From Flagellimonas sp. 389 (GTDB lineage Bacteria > Bacteroidota > Bacteroidia > Flavobacteriales > Flavobacteriaceae): 64,000 bases of DNA. Made by a program: the position numbers and the translations under genes. The notes beneath the pieces were generated by a model, which saw nothing but the letters and a program-made list of their open reading frames with translations, was not told the origin of the DNA and did not search any database. The DNA lies in assembly GCF_018449435.1 (NCBI RefSeq), contig NZ_JAHCMU010000014.1, positions 1 through 64,000 on the forward strand, written 5' to 3'. Shown here one piece after another: positions 43,073 to 52,942 of the stretch (the first letter of the stretch is position 1; each line of letters begins with the position of its first letter).

Positions 43073-46000
43073 ATGAAAAAATCTTTACTCACTAGAGCTG
43101 CATTTTTTTTCTGCAGCTGCCTTATTTTAAGTATTTCGAACTTAAAGGCACAGAACCTTAAAAACACTCACGACGACGCACCTCAAAAAGGCCACAATCT
43201 CTACAAACAATCAAAACTCTATGATAGTAAAAAAGGGCCAACAGGTGTAAAACCAAAAGCGGTTGGAGATCGTGCAATGGACCGCTTGTCCTATGAATTT
43301 AGACAAGTACAAGATCCTTTCACAAAAACAATACCTGATAACATTCGGCTGAAAGAAGCTGCTTTTTCTGGAAAAATAGACTCTACGGACATTCAACAGC
43401 AAATGTCAAAAAGTTATGGAAGCGCAGTTTCCAAAAAAAGATTCTTTTATTGGCGAAATCGTGGCCCCGCAAATGTAGGCGGCAGAACACGTGCCCTAGC
43501 ACTGGACAGACGAAATGAAAATACCATTCTTGCTGGAGGTGTGTCCGGCGGGCTCTGGCGTTCGACCAATGCTGGTGATAGCTGGCGAAGGGTTACCAGA
43601 AAATGGCAATCTCCAAGCATAACCGCAATTGTGCAAGACCCCAGAAAATTTAGAAGTAATGTATGGTATTATGCTTCTGGAGAACGGTATGGTAATTCTG
43701 CTGGAGCAACCGGGGCATTCTATCAAGGAACGGGAATCTTTAAATCCTTCAACAATGGAAGAAGTTGGATACAAATGCGGGACAACATATCTGATAACGA
43801 TGTTACCACAATTTCTTCTTTTGATATTATAAATAGCCTGGCCGTACACCCTTCAAACGGAGATGTATATGCCGCTACTTTTGATGGACTGTTTCGTTCT
43901 AAAGATGGAGCAAGGTCTTTTGAAGAAGTACTTCCAAGCGGATTCGATAGTCAGACCGAAATCATGATTACACCAAATGGAACCCTTTATGGAACCGTAG
44001 ACATTTTTGGAGGTGAAAATGCAGGCTTCTTTACCTCACAAGATGGTGATACCTGGACCAACATTACACCGGAAGGAATATTTCCATCTTTTGGAAGAAC
44101 AGTAATGGCATATGACCCTTCGGACGAAAACAGAATTTATTTCTTTTCTTATGACCTTAGCAATGCTGGAGAGGCCTTTCTTTGGAGATACCAGGCAGAT
44201 GCAGAAACTCCAGAAGAACAATGGGTAGAGCTTACGGTTAACCTTCCTACCAATATTGGTGGCAGGGCCGGAGATTTGGATTTACAAGGCGCCTATAACA
44301 TGATTATCAAAGTACATCCTACAAACCCAGACTTAGTCTTTTTAGGAGGAACCAACCTGTACAGATCTACTACAGGTTACACAACACCAACAGGACGTGA
44401 AGGTTGGATTGGTGGTTATACCGCTTTTGCGGATAGTTTTGCGCTATACCCTAATCATCATCCTGATCAGCATAATATGGTCTTTTTACCCTCCAATCCC
44501 AATAAGGTGATTACTGGAAATGATGGTGGTGTACAGGTAACGGAAGACATTACCATTGAAACTGAGCCAGTAAGCTGGACCTCTTTAAACAACGGGTATA
44601 TTACTACACAGCCATACGCAATCGCAATAGACCCTGAAGGCAATAGCCAAGATGTAGTAGCCGGTTTCCAGGATAATGGATCGTGGTTTACCAACTCCAC
44701 CAATGGGAATGATCCATGGGAGAGCGATTTTGGCGGTGATGGATCCTATAATGCTATAGCTGATGGAGGTCTTACTAGGTATGTATCATCGCAATTTGGC
44801 AACGTATACCGGCTCAACTTTAACGATGCCAATGAAGAAATATCATTTACAAGAGTACAGCCTGCCGGAGCCTCTGGTTTTGATTTTGTAGCTCCTTTCA
44901 TATTGGACCCCATCAACGATAATATCATGTACATGCCTGCGGGCGACCGTATGTGGCGTAACAACAATTTGGATGAAATCCCGCTGTTCTCCAATGCGCA
45001 AGCAACGGTAAATTGGGTGGAACAAACACAAACTGCAACTCCAGATGGTTCTTTGATTACCGGACTGGATGTATCTAAGTTTCCAGTTGCAAATCGACTT
45101 TACTACGGAACCTCAAGCGGTTTGATTTATAAGGTAGAAAATGCCAACTTGGATGACCAAGCTGTTGTAGATATCTCTAGTGGCAAAGGGCTTCCTGGTG
45201 GTAACATTAACCAAATGTATGTAGACCCCAATAATTCCGATAAAGTCTTTGCTGTCTTCTCCAACTACAACATCCAAAGTATATTCATGAGCAAGAATGC
45301 GGGTGAAACTTGGGAGAATATCAGTGGTAATCTAGAAGAAAACAGCGATGGGACCGGAAATGGTCCATCCGTAAGATGGTTTGCCATAGGGGGTAACAAT
45401 AACCTGTATTATGCAGGTACCAGTACGGGTCTCTATGTTGCATTTTGGCTAAACGGAGAGCGTACCAGATGGTTTAGAGAACCTTTTGTAGTAGGGAACG
45501 TTGTTGTACCACAAGTACGGACAAGAGAAGATGGTTTTGTTGCCATCGCAGCACATGGAAATGGTATCTATAACGCCCAGTTCTTTGCGACTTCTTCACC
45601 AGAAGCTTCATTGAGCACCACTTATTTATTGCCCGATTTGAAACTGCCATTAAGTAGTGCAGATAGGGAAGTGAGCGTAGAAGATTTATTTGTAAGCTCC
45701 TCCGGAGGTTCAATATCTATAGAATTGACCAATTCCAATCCTGATTTAGTTACCGCTGAATTAAACGGGGATATCATCTCATTATCCTTTGCACCAGATA
45801 TGGCTGGTACTGCAGCTATTGGGCTTATTGCAACTTCAGGCAAAGAACAAGTTGCCGAAGGGTTCACGGTTACACTTACCGAGTTCCCAATTTATGAACA
45901 AAATGATGTCCCGACCAGTAGTAATCCTTCACAATTAATTACGGATTTAGGTGGCGCTTTACTGCAATCAGCAGACGATTTTATTGTCCCTGAAGGAAGT

Positions 46001-46753
46001 CAATGGACCATAAACAATCTTGTTGCTTTTGGTGGTGCCAACAATAATCCATCCTTAACAAGTGCGTCGGTTGTCATCTATGAAAATAACGGCGGTCTTC
46101 CAGGTCCTGTTGTGTATGACAGTGGTGCCTTAACGGTTTCTTCTGCACCTACAAACACTAATCTTAGTCTGGATTTACCTGAACCCGTTCAATTGGAATC
46201 CGGCACCTATTGGCTTTCCGTTTATGCTAATCTTGATTTTGCGCCAAACAATACGCAATGGTTTTGGTTGACACAAGCTGGGTTGATCGGGAACGAATCT
46301 CTATTTAGGGATACTGCGGATCTGTTTGGCGCAGGTGCCGTTGATTGGATCAATAAATCATTAGTCTTTGGCGGTCTTCCAGAGGATCATGTTTTTCAGA
46401 TTTTTGGAACTGCAGATAACGGTTCCGAAGGTGATACAGTCATGGAAATAGCACCTTCTGGAATAGCTGAAGAGCAACCTTCCCAAAATTTAGCAAATAT
46501 TGAACCCGATGTAATCACTGCTGTATGGCCAAATCCATCAACGGAAGAGTTTTATTTTGCCTTAAAAAATAACGAGGACACAAAGGTAAGTACACAAATC
46601 TTTAATATGGTTGGACAAATGGTGTACGAGAAGTTAGATCAAGACAGTTCCAAACCCTTCATCTGGAATGCATCTAATAGCCCGGCAGGAATTTATTTTG
46701 TAAAAATAACGGGGGCTAATACTAATGAGAATTTTAAAATCATTAAGAGATAA
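43073..46753 (+). CDS. T9SS-secreted beta-propeller (VPS10/sialidase-like) protein
   Basis: 1,226 residues with a signal peptide (L-K-A-Q-N). The body has many BNR/VPS10-type repeats (S-x-D-x-G-x-x-W: S-T-N-A-G-D-S-W, S-F-N-N-G-R-S-W, S-Q-D-G-D-T-W, S-K-N-A-G-E-T-W), forming one or more beta-propellers. A later segment (about 970-1,130) resembles a beta-sandwich. The C-terminal about 75 residues are a type A T9SS sorting domain (V-W-P-N-P-S ... P-A-G-I-Y-F-V-K-I). It should be exported and attached at the cell surface. Catalytic activity not shown. Confidence 0.9.
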   Translation: MKKSLLTRAAFFFCSCLILSISNLKAQNLKNTHDDAPQKGHNLYKQSKLYDSKKGPTGVKPKAVGDRAMDRLSYEFRQVQDPFTKTIPDNIRLKEAAFSGKIDSTDIQQQMSKSYGSAVSKKRFFYWRNRGPANVGGRTRALALDRRNENTILAGGVSGGLWRSTNAGDSWRRVTRKWQSPSITAIVQDPRKFRSNVWYYASGERYGNSAGATGAFYQGTGIFKSFNNGRSWIQMRDNISDNDVTTISSFDIINSLAVHPSNGDVYAATFDGLFRSKDGARSFEEVLPSGFDSQTEIMITPNGTLYGTVDIFGGENAGFFTSQDGDTWTNITPEGIFPSFGRTVMAYDPSDENRIYFFSYDLSNAGEAFLWRYQADAETPEEQWVELTVNLPTNIGGRAGDLDLQGAYNMIIKVHPTNPDLVFLGGTNLYRSTTGYTTPTGREGWIGGYTAFADSFALYPNHHPDQHNMVFLPSNPNKVITGNDGGVQVTEDITIETEPVSWTSLNNGYITTQPYAIAIDPEGNSQDVVAGFQDNGSWFTNSTNGNDPWESDFGGDGSYNAIADGGLTRYVSSQFGNVYRLNFNDANEEISFTRVQPAGASGFDFVAPFILDPINDNIMYMPAGDRMWRNNNLDEIPLFSNAQATVNWVEQTQTATPDGSLITGLDVSKFPVANRLYYGTSSGLIYKVENANLDDQAVVDISSGKGLPGGNINQMYVDPNNSDKVFAVFSNYNIQSIFMSKNAGETWENISGNLEENSDGTGNGPSVRWFAIGGNNNLYYAGTSTGLYVAFWLNGERTRWFREPFVVGNVVVPQVRTREDGFVAIAAHGNGIYNAQFFATSSPEASLSTTYLLPDLKLPLSSADREVSVEDLFVSSSGGSISIELTNSNPDLVTAELNGDIISLSFAPDMAGTAAIGLIATSGKEQVAEGFTVTLTEFPIYEQNDVPTSSNPSQLITDLGGALLQSADDFIVPEGSQWTINNLVAFGGANNNPSLTSASVVIYENNGGLPGPVVYDSGALTVSSAPTNTNLSLDLPEPVQLESGTYWLSVYANLDFAPNNTQWFWLTQAGLIGNESLFRDTADLFGAGAVDWINKSLVFGGLPEDHVFQIFGTADNGSEGDTVMEIAPSGIAEEQPSQNLANIEPDVITAVWPNPSTEEFYFALKNNEDTKVSTQIFNMVGQMVYEKLDQDSSKPFIWNASNSPAGIYFVKITGANTNENFKIIKR

Positions 46754-46809
46754 TAACCTTGATTTGTTTAGGCAAGTAACCCTGAAAGCAATCTAAACTA
46801 TCATAATGG

Positions 46810-46860
46810 GCCTGTCAAAAAACCTATAGTATTGATAATCAATATTCGGTTTTGACAGGC
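46810..46860. terminator. Long hairpin after the T9SS gene
   Basis: GCCTGTCAAAAAACC pairs with GGTTTTGACAGGC (two bulged A), and the loop contains the perfect palindrome TATTGATAATCAATA. No strong T-run follows, so it may be a stability hairpin or a factor-assisted terminator. Confidence 0.6.
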
Positions 46861-46934
46861 TCATTCTTAAAACAAACGTTTTTAAACGTCCATATCATTG
46901 AATTATTCCGTACATACTTAAAGGTAAAGCACTT

Positions 46935-47348
46935 ATGAAACCAATAATCCTTATGCTATTGTTCGTTTTAAGTAATTCTTGTAATGAATCTGAAGATATA
47001 GCGCTGTTAGAAAATACTGAAGAGGAACAAACAATACCTCAGCAACAAGTAATAGGTCCCGGCGAAGTTTTGTTCAAAATCAAGATTCTTGAAACGGCAG
47101 GAACCGATAAGGAACTATGTGGCACCCAAAAAGAAAATGTATTTGGGGTAGAGGTTGTAGAGGTCATGGAATTGGGAAGCAGTTTGAACCAAAAACTGCC
47201 AAAAAAACATCAAATGGATGTTTCCTTTCTTTTTAAACCAGACCCATTGGCGACTGGAACTATAATTGAAGCCAAAGCTAAAGAAACCCTTTGCCAAGAT
47301 TCTTCTGTCACCTATTTTACCATTATTGCACATAAAATATTGGAATAG
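46935..47348 (+). CDS. Small lipoprotein
   Basis: 137 residues, lipobox-like S-N-S-C at the end of a short signal peptide, then an acidic linker and a beta-rich domain (G-E-V-L-F-K-I-K-I). Two cysteines (L-C-G-T and L-C-Q-D) may pair. Function unknown. Confidence 0.75.
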   Translation: MKPIILMLLFVLSNSCNESEDIALLENTEEEQTIPQQQVIGPGEVLFKIKILETAGTDKELCGTQKENVFGVEVVEVMELGSSLNQKLPKKHQMDVSFLFKPDPLATGTIIEAKAKETLCQDSSVTYFTIIAHKILE

Positions 47349-47395
47349 CAGTTTTTTTCTCCTTACATTGGATATCCTAATTAGTAATACGGGGT

Positions 47396-48340
47396 ATGAG
47401 AAAAGTTTTCTGTATTGGCGAGCTTTTAATAGACTTTGTTGCCGAAAAACAGGGCAACGACCTTTCAAAAGCCATTGAGTTCACCAAAAAAGCTGGCGGA
47501 GCTCCTGCAAATGTAGCCTGTGCTATCTCAAAACTTGGTGGCCGAGGTGTTTTTGTGGGGTGTGTGGGAGATGATCCTTTTGGAAATTTTTTGATTGACA
47601 CCTTAAAAAGGGAAAGCGTTGACGTTTCTTTTGTCCAACGTTCCAAAACTTTTACAACCCTTGCATTTGTTTCATTGGCCGAAGATGGGGAACGGGATTT
47701 TGTTTTTAGTAGAGGTGCCGATAAGGAACTTGCCTATGAAGCAGAGCTCAGAAAAGACTTCAATGGGAATCTACTACATCTAGGCGCAGCAACGGCACTT
47801 TTGGGAGGTACTCTTGAAAAAACATATGGTAAGTATTTGTTCGATGCGCTTACCAAGGACATGTTTATAAGTTTCGACCCAAATTTTAGAAGTGATCTTT
47901 GGAAAGAAAACGAGCAGCAGTTCGTTAAAAAGTGCATGCCTTTTGTCGAAAAATCCCATTTGTGCAAATTCAGTTTAGAAGAAGCCCAATTGTTGTCGGG
48001 CAAAGAAGATATTCACGAAGCCTGTGGTTTTCTTCATGAAATTGGCACAAAAATAATTACGATAACACTGGGCAAAGAAGGAACCTTGTTAAGTGCGAAC
48101 AACGTTAGAAAGATTGTACCAAGTATTGAAGTTAAACCTGTGGATACTACTGGTGCTGGTGATGCTTTTATCGGTTGTCTTTTACAACAAGTTGCTGTCT
48201 TGGACAATTTTAATCAACTTTTTGAGGACGGAAGTATCCTGTTGAAAATGGTTGAAAAAGCAAACAAAGCTGGAGCACTTACCACTACCGACTATGGTGC
48301 AATCGCTGCCATGCCCACTAAATCCCAGCTTGAAGATTAA
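47396..48340 (+). CDS. Fructokinase, PfkB family
   Basis: 314 residues. PfkB signatures: G-E-L-L-I-D-F near the N-terminus, G-G-A-P-A-N-V-A, G-x-V-G-D-D-P-F-G, and the catalytic D-T-T-G-A-G-D-A-F-I-G. The N-terminal G-E-L-L-I-D and its pairing with amylosucrase point to fructose as substrate. Its stop overlaps the amylosucrase start (TAATG). Confidence 0.9.
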   Translation: MRKVFCIGELLIDFVAEKQGNDLSKAIEFTKKAGGAPANVACAISKLGGRGVFVGCVGDDPFGNFLIDTLKRESVDVSFVQRSKTFTTLAFVSLAEDGERDFVFSRGADKELAYEAELRKDFNGNLLHLGAATALLGGTLEKTYGKYLFDALTKDMFISFDPNFRSDLWKENEQQFVKKCMPFVEKSHLCKFSLEEAQLLSGKEDIHEACGFLHEIGTKIITITLGKEGTLLSANNVRKIVPSIEVKPVDTTGAGDAFIGCLLQQVAVLDNFNQLFEDGSILLKMVEKANKAGALTTTDYGAIAAMPTKSQLED

Positions 48341-50268
48341 TGAACCAGGCCGCCTTACACCAGTTGATTTCTTCTAAATCAAAGGAGAAGAACCCTGAAA
48401 CACCGCTCAATCTACGTTTAGCTACAAACCTGAGTTTAATCCAGCAATCGTTTTTTTCAATTTACTCTGAAGAAAAACATTTGGATGCGTTTCAGAAGTT
48501 ACTCGACCTTTTTCCAAAATTATTTGCTCTAAGACCTGAGGCCCTTAAGCAGCAAGATCTAAAAAGATTGGAAGAAGGCAATTGGTATCTCTCAGAAAAA
48601 ATGGTGGGGATGCAATTGTATGTGGAACATTTTAATGAAGACCTAAAAGGACTTCAAGAAAAAATTCCCTACCTAAAAAAATTGGGGATCAACTTTTTAC
48701 ATTTAATGCCAATAACCCCACGTCCAAAAGGTGAAAATGATGGAGGTTATGCAGTGAATAGTTATTATCAGGTAGATAAAAAATATGGTACTAAAAAAGA
48801 TTTACTTGAATTGGCGGCAGCGCTAAGAAAACAAGATATGTTCTTGATGCTGGATTTTGTGGTCAATCATACTTCCAATGAATTTCCTTGGGCAAAAAAA
48901 GCGGCTCAGGGCAATAAAAAATATCAAGGGTATTATTACACCTTTGAAGACGAAACCATTCCAAAGGAATTTGAAAAATCCTTGCCAGAGGTTTTCCCAG
49001 AAACTTCGCCCGGTAATTTCACTCATATACCTGAAATGGATAGATGGGTGATGACCGTTTTCAACGATTATCAATGGGATCTTAACTATACCAACCCAGA
49101 AGTATTCATGGAGATGTTGACCAACTTGGTAAAACTGACCAATATGGGTATCGACTTGGTACGGTTCGATGCACTGGCATTTCTTTGGAAAAAAATAGGC
49201 ACTGACTCTCAAAATCTTCCTGAAGCGCACAACCTCATTACATTGTTCCGAATGTGTTTACAGGTAATAGCGCCAGGAACAATATTTTTGGCCGAAGCCA
49301 TTGTAGCGCCTACAGAAATTATCAAATATTTTGGAGAAGACCAAAAAGAGGGCAATGAATGCGAAGTTGCTTATAACGCGTCTTTAATGGCGCTATTGTG
49401 GAACTCCATTGCAACAAAAAAAACCAACTTGTTGTACAGAAGCTTGACCAATATTCCTGCAAAACCAAAAGACTGTACGTGGATCAATTACATACGTTGC
49501 CATGACGATATAGGCCTAGGATACGACGACAGGTTTATTGAAGCAATGGGTTGGAATCCACAGCAGCACCGAAAATTTTTGTTGGATTACTACTGCCAGC
49601 GATTGGACTGGTCTCCTGCACGGGGATTGTTATTTATGCACAATCCAAAAACCGGTGACGGAAGAATTACTGGAAGCGCAGCATCTTTATTAGGATTGGA
49701 AAAGGGGTTGGACAAGAAAGATGACGCTCTTATTCAGGAAGCCCTATCAAAAATCATCATGCTACATGGAATCATTCTTTCTTTTGGGGGTATCCCCATG
49801 ATTTACGCCGGGGACGAAATAGGTACACTTAACGATTATTCTTTTTTGAAGGACGATTCAAAAAGAGAAGATAGCCGCTGGGTAAACAGACCCCAACAGG
49901 ATTGGGAGATTATTGCCGAAGTGGAGAAGAAGGGTTTGCCCCAATCCAAAATATTCCTTGCATTACAAAAGTTGATTGCTCTTAGAAAAGAAAATCCCGT
50001 TTTTGCAGATGGTAATAGCTTTGCTTTATGCTATACAGGAAATGACCATATTCTTGCTTTTGAAAGAACGGACAATCTCAAAAATGGATTATTGGTCATC
50101 TGTAATTTTGATGAGAATCCCCAAGTAGTAGAAGCAAGTTGGATCTTAAAACTCGGTTACTTTGCAAAAGGCGAACCAAAAGATTTGGTCTCTGACGAAA
50201 AAGTATTCCTAAAAAGTGGGTTACTGGAACTAATGCCCTATCAAATACTTTGGCTTAAAAAGTCTTAA
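48340..50268 (+). CDS. Amylosucrase-like GH13 enzyme
   Basis: 642 residues, the usual amylosucrase length. The N-terminal helical domain leads into a GH13 barrel: nucleophile Asp about 277 (V-R-F-D-A-L-A-F), acid/base Glu about 319 (L-A-E-A-I) and Asp about 389 (R-C-H-D-D-I-G). The W-D-L-N-Y-T-N-P-E-V motif and E-C-E-V-A-Y-N are typical of amylosucrase and sucrose hydrolase. It splits sucrose, moving glucose to a glucan or to water and releasing fructose, which the coupled fructokinase phosphorylates. No signal peptide, so it acts inside the cell. Confidence 0.88.
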   Translation: MNQAALHQLISSKSKEKNPETPLNLRLATNLSLIQQSFFSIYSEEKHLDAFQKLLDLFPKLFALRPEALKQQDLKRLEEGNWYLSEKMVGMQLYVEHFNEDLKGLQEKIPYLKKLGINFLHLMPITPRPKGENDGGYAVNSYYQVDKKYGTKKDLLELAAALRKQDMFLMLDFVVNHTSNEFPWAKKAAQGNKKYQGYYYTFEDETIPKEFEKSLPEVFPETSPGNFTHIPEMDRWVMTVFNDYQWDLNYTNPEVFMEMLTNLVKLTNMGIDLVRFDALAFLWKKIGTDSQNLPEAHNLITLFRMCLQVIAPGTIFLAEAIVAPTEIIKYFGEDQKEGNECEVAYNASLMALLWNSIATKKTNLLYRSLTNIPAKPKDCTWINYIRCHDDIGLGYDDRFIEAMGWNPQQHRKFLLDYYCQRLDWSPARGLLFMHNPKTGDGRITGSAASLLGLEKGLDKKDDALIQEALSKIIMLHGIILSFGGIPMIYAGDEIGTLNDYSFLKDDSKREDSRWVNRPQQDWEIIAEVEKKGLPQSKIFLALQKLIALRKENPVFADGNSFALCYTGNDHILAFERTDNLKNGLLVICNFDENPQVVEASWILKLGYFAKGEPKDLVSDEKVFLKSGLLELMPYQILWLKKS

Positions 50269-51401
50269 TTGTATCTCACTTTTCTCAAAATACGCAAAGA
50301 CTCCTTTAGCGAACCATAAACACGTTTGTTTGCTAATTTCAATAATGGTCGGGCAAGTTCCATTTGTTCCTTGGCTTCTTCAAATCCATTTAGGTAGCAA
50401 ATAAGATACGTTGCAGGCAGGTGTGTCAAATCTTTTTCCTCTGTCTGATTCAATTTGATTTTCTTTTCCAGCTTCTGCAACAAAGAATTATTAATATTTA
50501 AAACATGATGTAGTGTTTTTTTATCATACTGTGGTGGTTCAAAAACCAGTTTACTATTTATCGTATACTTTCCATTATCGGAAAAAGTAATTACCATTTC
50601 TTCTAATGGAAAATACTTTTGTTGCGAACCCAATCCCAGCTGTACAAATTCCAATGTGCTGAATGAATCGTCATCGTAGGTAATGGTAATCTCATCCAGG
50701 GCAGAATAAAACAATTTGACCTGTTCATTGATCAATTCAATATCTACTCTGGAATAATAGTTTTTATTGTTGACCTTTTTTTTATTCCCTGCCCAACAGA
50801 CTACAAATTGTTCTTTAAAAACCTTATAATCGCTAGTTAAGTCCGCATGCCTATTGTTCATAAAATTGATGACCGCATCAAGAGTGAGCTCTATGTTATT
50901 GCGGGCATGTAGTTCTATGGTCGCTACGGCTTCAGAATTAATATCCTTTAATTCAATATCAAAAGCTTTGGGCAGGCTTATACTGCCTTCCCTAAAGAAC
51001 ACGGCCCCACCATAATATTTCCATATGTTTTTCCTAAGTGCACATACCTTACCGTTGGACCTTATGGTGACCAATCCCACAACCTTGCCTTCTGGTAAAT
51101 GCGGAAATGGGATATTCTCATATGAAATGATGGGGGGATTGTCCAAGTAGGCATTTACCAAATTTTGAATCTTACTATCATCAAAGAAATCTACCCCCAC
51201 AATCTTATTGTCCTCGTCCTCTACGCCGATTACAATAAAAGAATTGTTTATAGGATTACTGTTTGCAAGTGCGCAAACATGCTTTAAAAACTTTGCCTTA
51301 CCTTCTTTCTCGCCAATGGATATGAACCTCTTTTTATCGTAAAAGCTATTCTCATCATTATGTGCTAAAAGGTTCTTTACAAGAAGGCGTTTATTGATCA
51401 T
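50265..51401 (-). CDS. AlbA_2 (Schlafen-type) domain protein
   Basis: 378 residues. The N-terminal AlbA_2 domain (about 15-140) shows E-K-E-G-K-A-K-F-L-K-H-V-C-A-L-A-N-S and I-V-I-G-V-E-D-E-D-N-K-I-V-G-V, typical of this putative nucleic-acid-binding or ATP-binding domain; the C-terminal half is unrecognised. In bacteria it occurs in regulators and in some defence proteins, but nothing here shows a defence context. Its end overlaps the amylosucrase end convergently. Confidence 0.75.
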   Translation of the reverse strand: MINKRLLVKNLLAHNDENSFYDKKRFISIGEKEGKAKFLKHVCALANSNPINNSFIVIGVEDEDNKIVGVDFFDDSKIQNLVNAYLDNPPIISYENIPFPHLPEGKVVGLVTIRSNGKVCALRKNIWKYYGGAVFFREGSISLPKAFDIELKDINSEAVATIELHARNNIELTLDAVINFMNNRHADLTSDYKVFKEQFVVCWAGNKKKVNNKNYYSRVDIELINEQVKLFYSALDEITITYDDDSFSTLEFVQLGLGSQQKYFPLEEMVITFSDNGKYTINSKLVFEPPQYDKKTLHHVLNINNSLLQKLEKKIKLNQTEEKDLTHLPATYLICYLNGFEEAKEQMELARPLLKLANKRVYGSLKESLRILRKVRYN

Positions 51402-51589
51402 AGCAAAATAGGATAGCCCTTGTAAAGTTATAAAACCAAACCTTTTAAAAGCCTATGGTTGATAAGATGTTAACTAGTTTTCCATTGCAGGGGCATTCTC
51501 AGGTCCGTTCATCCAAAACACGGAAAACAGGGGTATGTACCAGAGTAGTAAAGCGTATTTTTGTTGGAATCGTCAAAACTTTTGATCAA

Positions 51590-52942
51590 ATGAAAAAGTG
51601 TGTCTTTATTTTGATTTGTACAGCATTGGTGAATTTCAGTTGCAGTGATTTCAAAAAAGTAGGACCGATTATTACCAGTGAAATACCTGGGGATTTTATT
51701 GGTTATGCAACGGACATTAGTCAAGATGGAAGCATTATAGCTATGGGCGCTCCTTTTAATGACACAGCGGCTTTAGGCGGTGGAGAAGTAAAAATATTAA
51801 AGAACGAAAATGATAAATGGCAACCTCTTGGAAAGCCATTGCACGGGAAGAAGATAGGCGGGCATTTTGGTTATGAAGTAAAGCTGAACGCAACGGGAAA
51901 GATTGTGGCGATAAGCGCCCCCAACAGTAATTCCAATGGTGAAAGGGCAGGACTGGTCCAAGTTTTTGAGTTTACCAAAAATGGATGGGAACAACTTGGG
52001 CAAGACTTAACAGGGGAAAATCCTTATGACAATTTTGGAAAAAGCGTATCCCTAAGCGATGATGGGAAAACACTGGCCGTTGGTTCGCCCAAAAACCAAA
52101 AAAGCGATAAAGATACCGGACATGTACAAGTATACAATTTAAATAACGGCCAATGGAAACCATTGGGCAATGCAATAAAGGATAAAATCTTTTTGTCGGA
52201 TAAAGAAAGTATTTATGATGTTCGTATAGATATGGAAATCGTAGAAGTCCCATATTTTGGTAATTCGATAAGCCTTAGTGGTGATGGCAGCACTATAGCT
52301 GTTGGTTCGGAAACCGGTTTTAGTGAACGGTTTTATTCAGATGCCGATTATACTACTACCGGATCGGGCACCGAGAGCGTATTGGTATTCAAATGGGATG
52401 GTTCCTTTTGGCTATGTGTTGGTAATCCCTTGTTATCAAATGAAGATTATGCCCCTGGTTTTGGAGAAAGTGTATCGTTAAATTATGACGGGTCTGTTCT
52501 TGCCATTGGATGTAACGGCTATCAAACCTACAAAACCACTGATGATGGAGAAGATTTGTTAACCGGTTTTGTAGATACTTACCAGCTAAATTCCCAAGGA
52601 AGCTACACACTTAAGGGAGAACGTATTTATGGTATAGACTTGGGGGCTTTTGGCATGGAAGTTTGTTTGGACAATGAGGGCGGTACCTTATTGGTCAGTA
52701 GTTACGGAAGAGACGATGATTCCAAAGCGTTAAATATGAACTTTGTTTCATTGTTCAATTTTAGGGATGGCCAGTGGCAGTTTCAAGGAGAAAAAATAAA
52801 ACGTGATCAGGCTTATGAAAATTTTGAAACTTCCATCGCCTTGAGCAATGACAGCAATACATTCATTATGGGCAATTGCAATATAGATGACGACGACACC
52901 GGCTACGGAGAAGTCTTAGTTTATAAAAACAAGAAAAAATGA
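51590..52942 (+). CDS. Propeller-type lipoprotein, first of a tandem pair
   Basis: Start chosen at M-K-K-C-V-F-I-L (51,590), giving a lipobox-like N-F-S-C; the frame extends upstream to 51,455 without purpose. The 450-residue product has repeated blades with S-x-D-G-x-x-x-A-x-G (D-I-S-Q-D-G-S-I-I-A-M-G, S-L-S-D-D-G-K-T-L-A-V-G, S-L-S-G-D-G-S-T-I-A-V-G), as in FG-GAP-like beta-propellers. Its stop overlaps the next start by 4 bp. Confidence 0.75.
   Translation: MKKCVFILICTALVNFSCSDFKKVGPIITSEIPGDFIGYATDISQDGSIIAMGAPFNDTAALGGGEVKILKNENDKWQPLGKPLHGKKIGGHFGYEVKLNATGKIVAISAPNSNSNGERAGLVQVFEFTKNGWEQLGQDLTGENPYDNFGKSVSLSDDGKTLAVGSPKNQKSDKDTGHVQVYNLNNGQWKPLGNAIKDKIFLSDKESIYDVRIDMEIVEVPYFGNSISLSGDGSTIAVGSETGFSERFYSDADYTTTGSGTESVLVFKWDGSFWLCVGNPLLSNEDYAPGFGESVSLNYDGSVLAIGCNGYQTYKTTDDGEDLLTGFVDTYQLNSQGSYTLKGERIYGIDLGAFGMEVCLDNEGGTLLVSSYGRDDDSKALNMNFVSLFNFRDGQWQFQGEKIKRDQAYENFETSIALSNDSNTFIMGNCNIDDDDTGYGEVLVYKNKKK

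Noticed and set aside
50265..51401. AlbA_2 protein as part of a defence island
   Set aside because: Neighbours are sucrose metabolism and lipoprotein genes; no nuclease, methylase or other defence gene is nearby.
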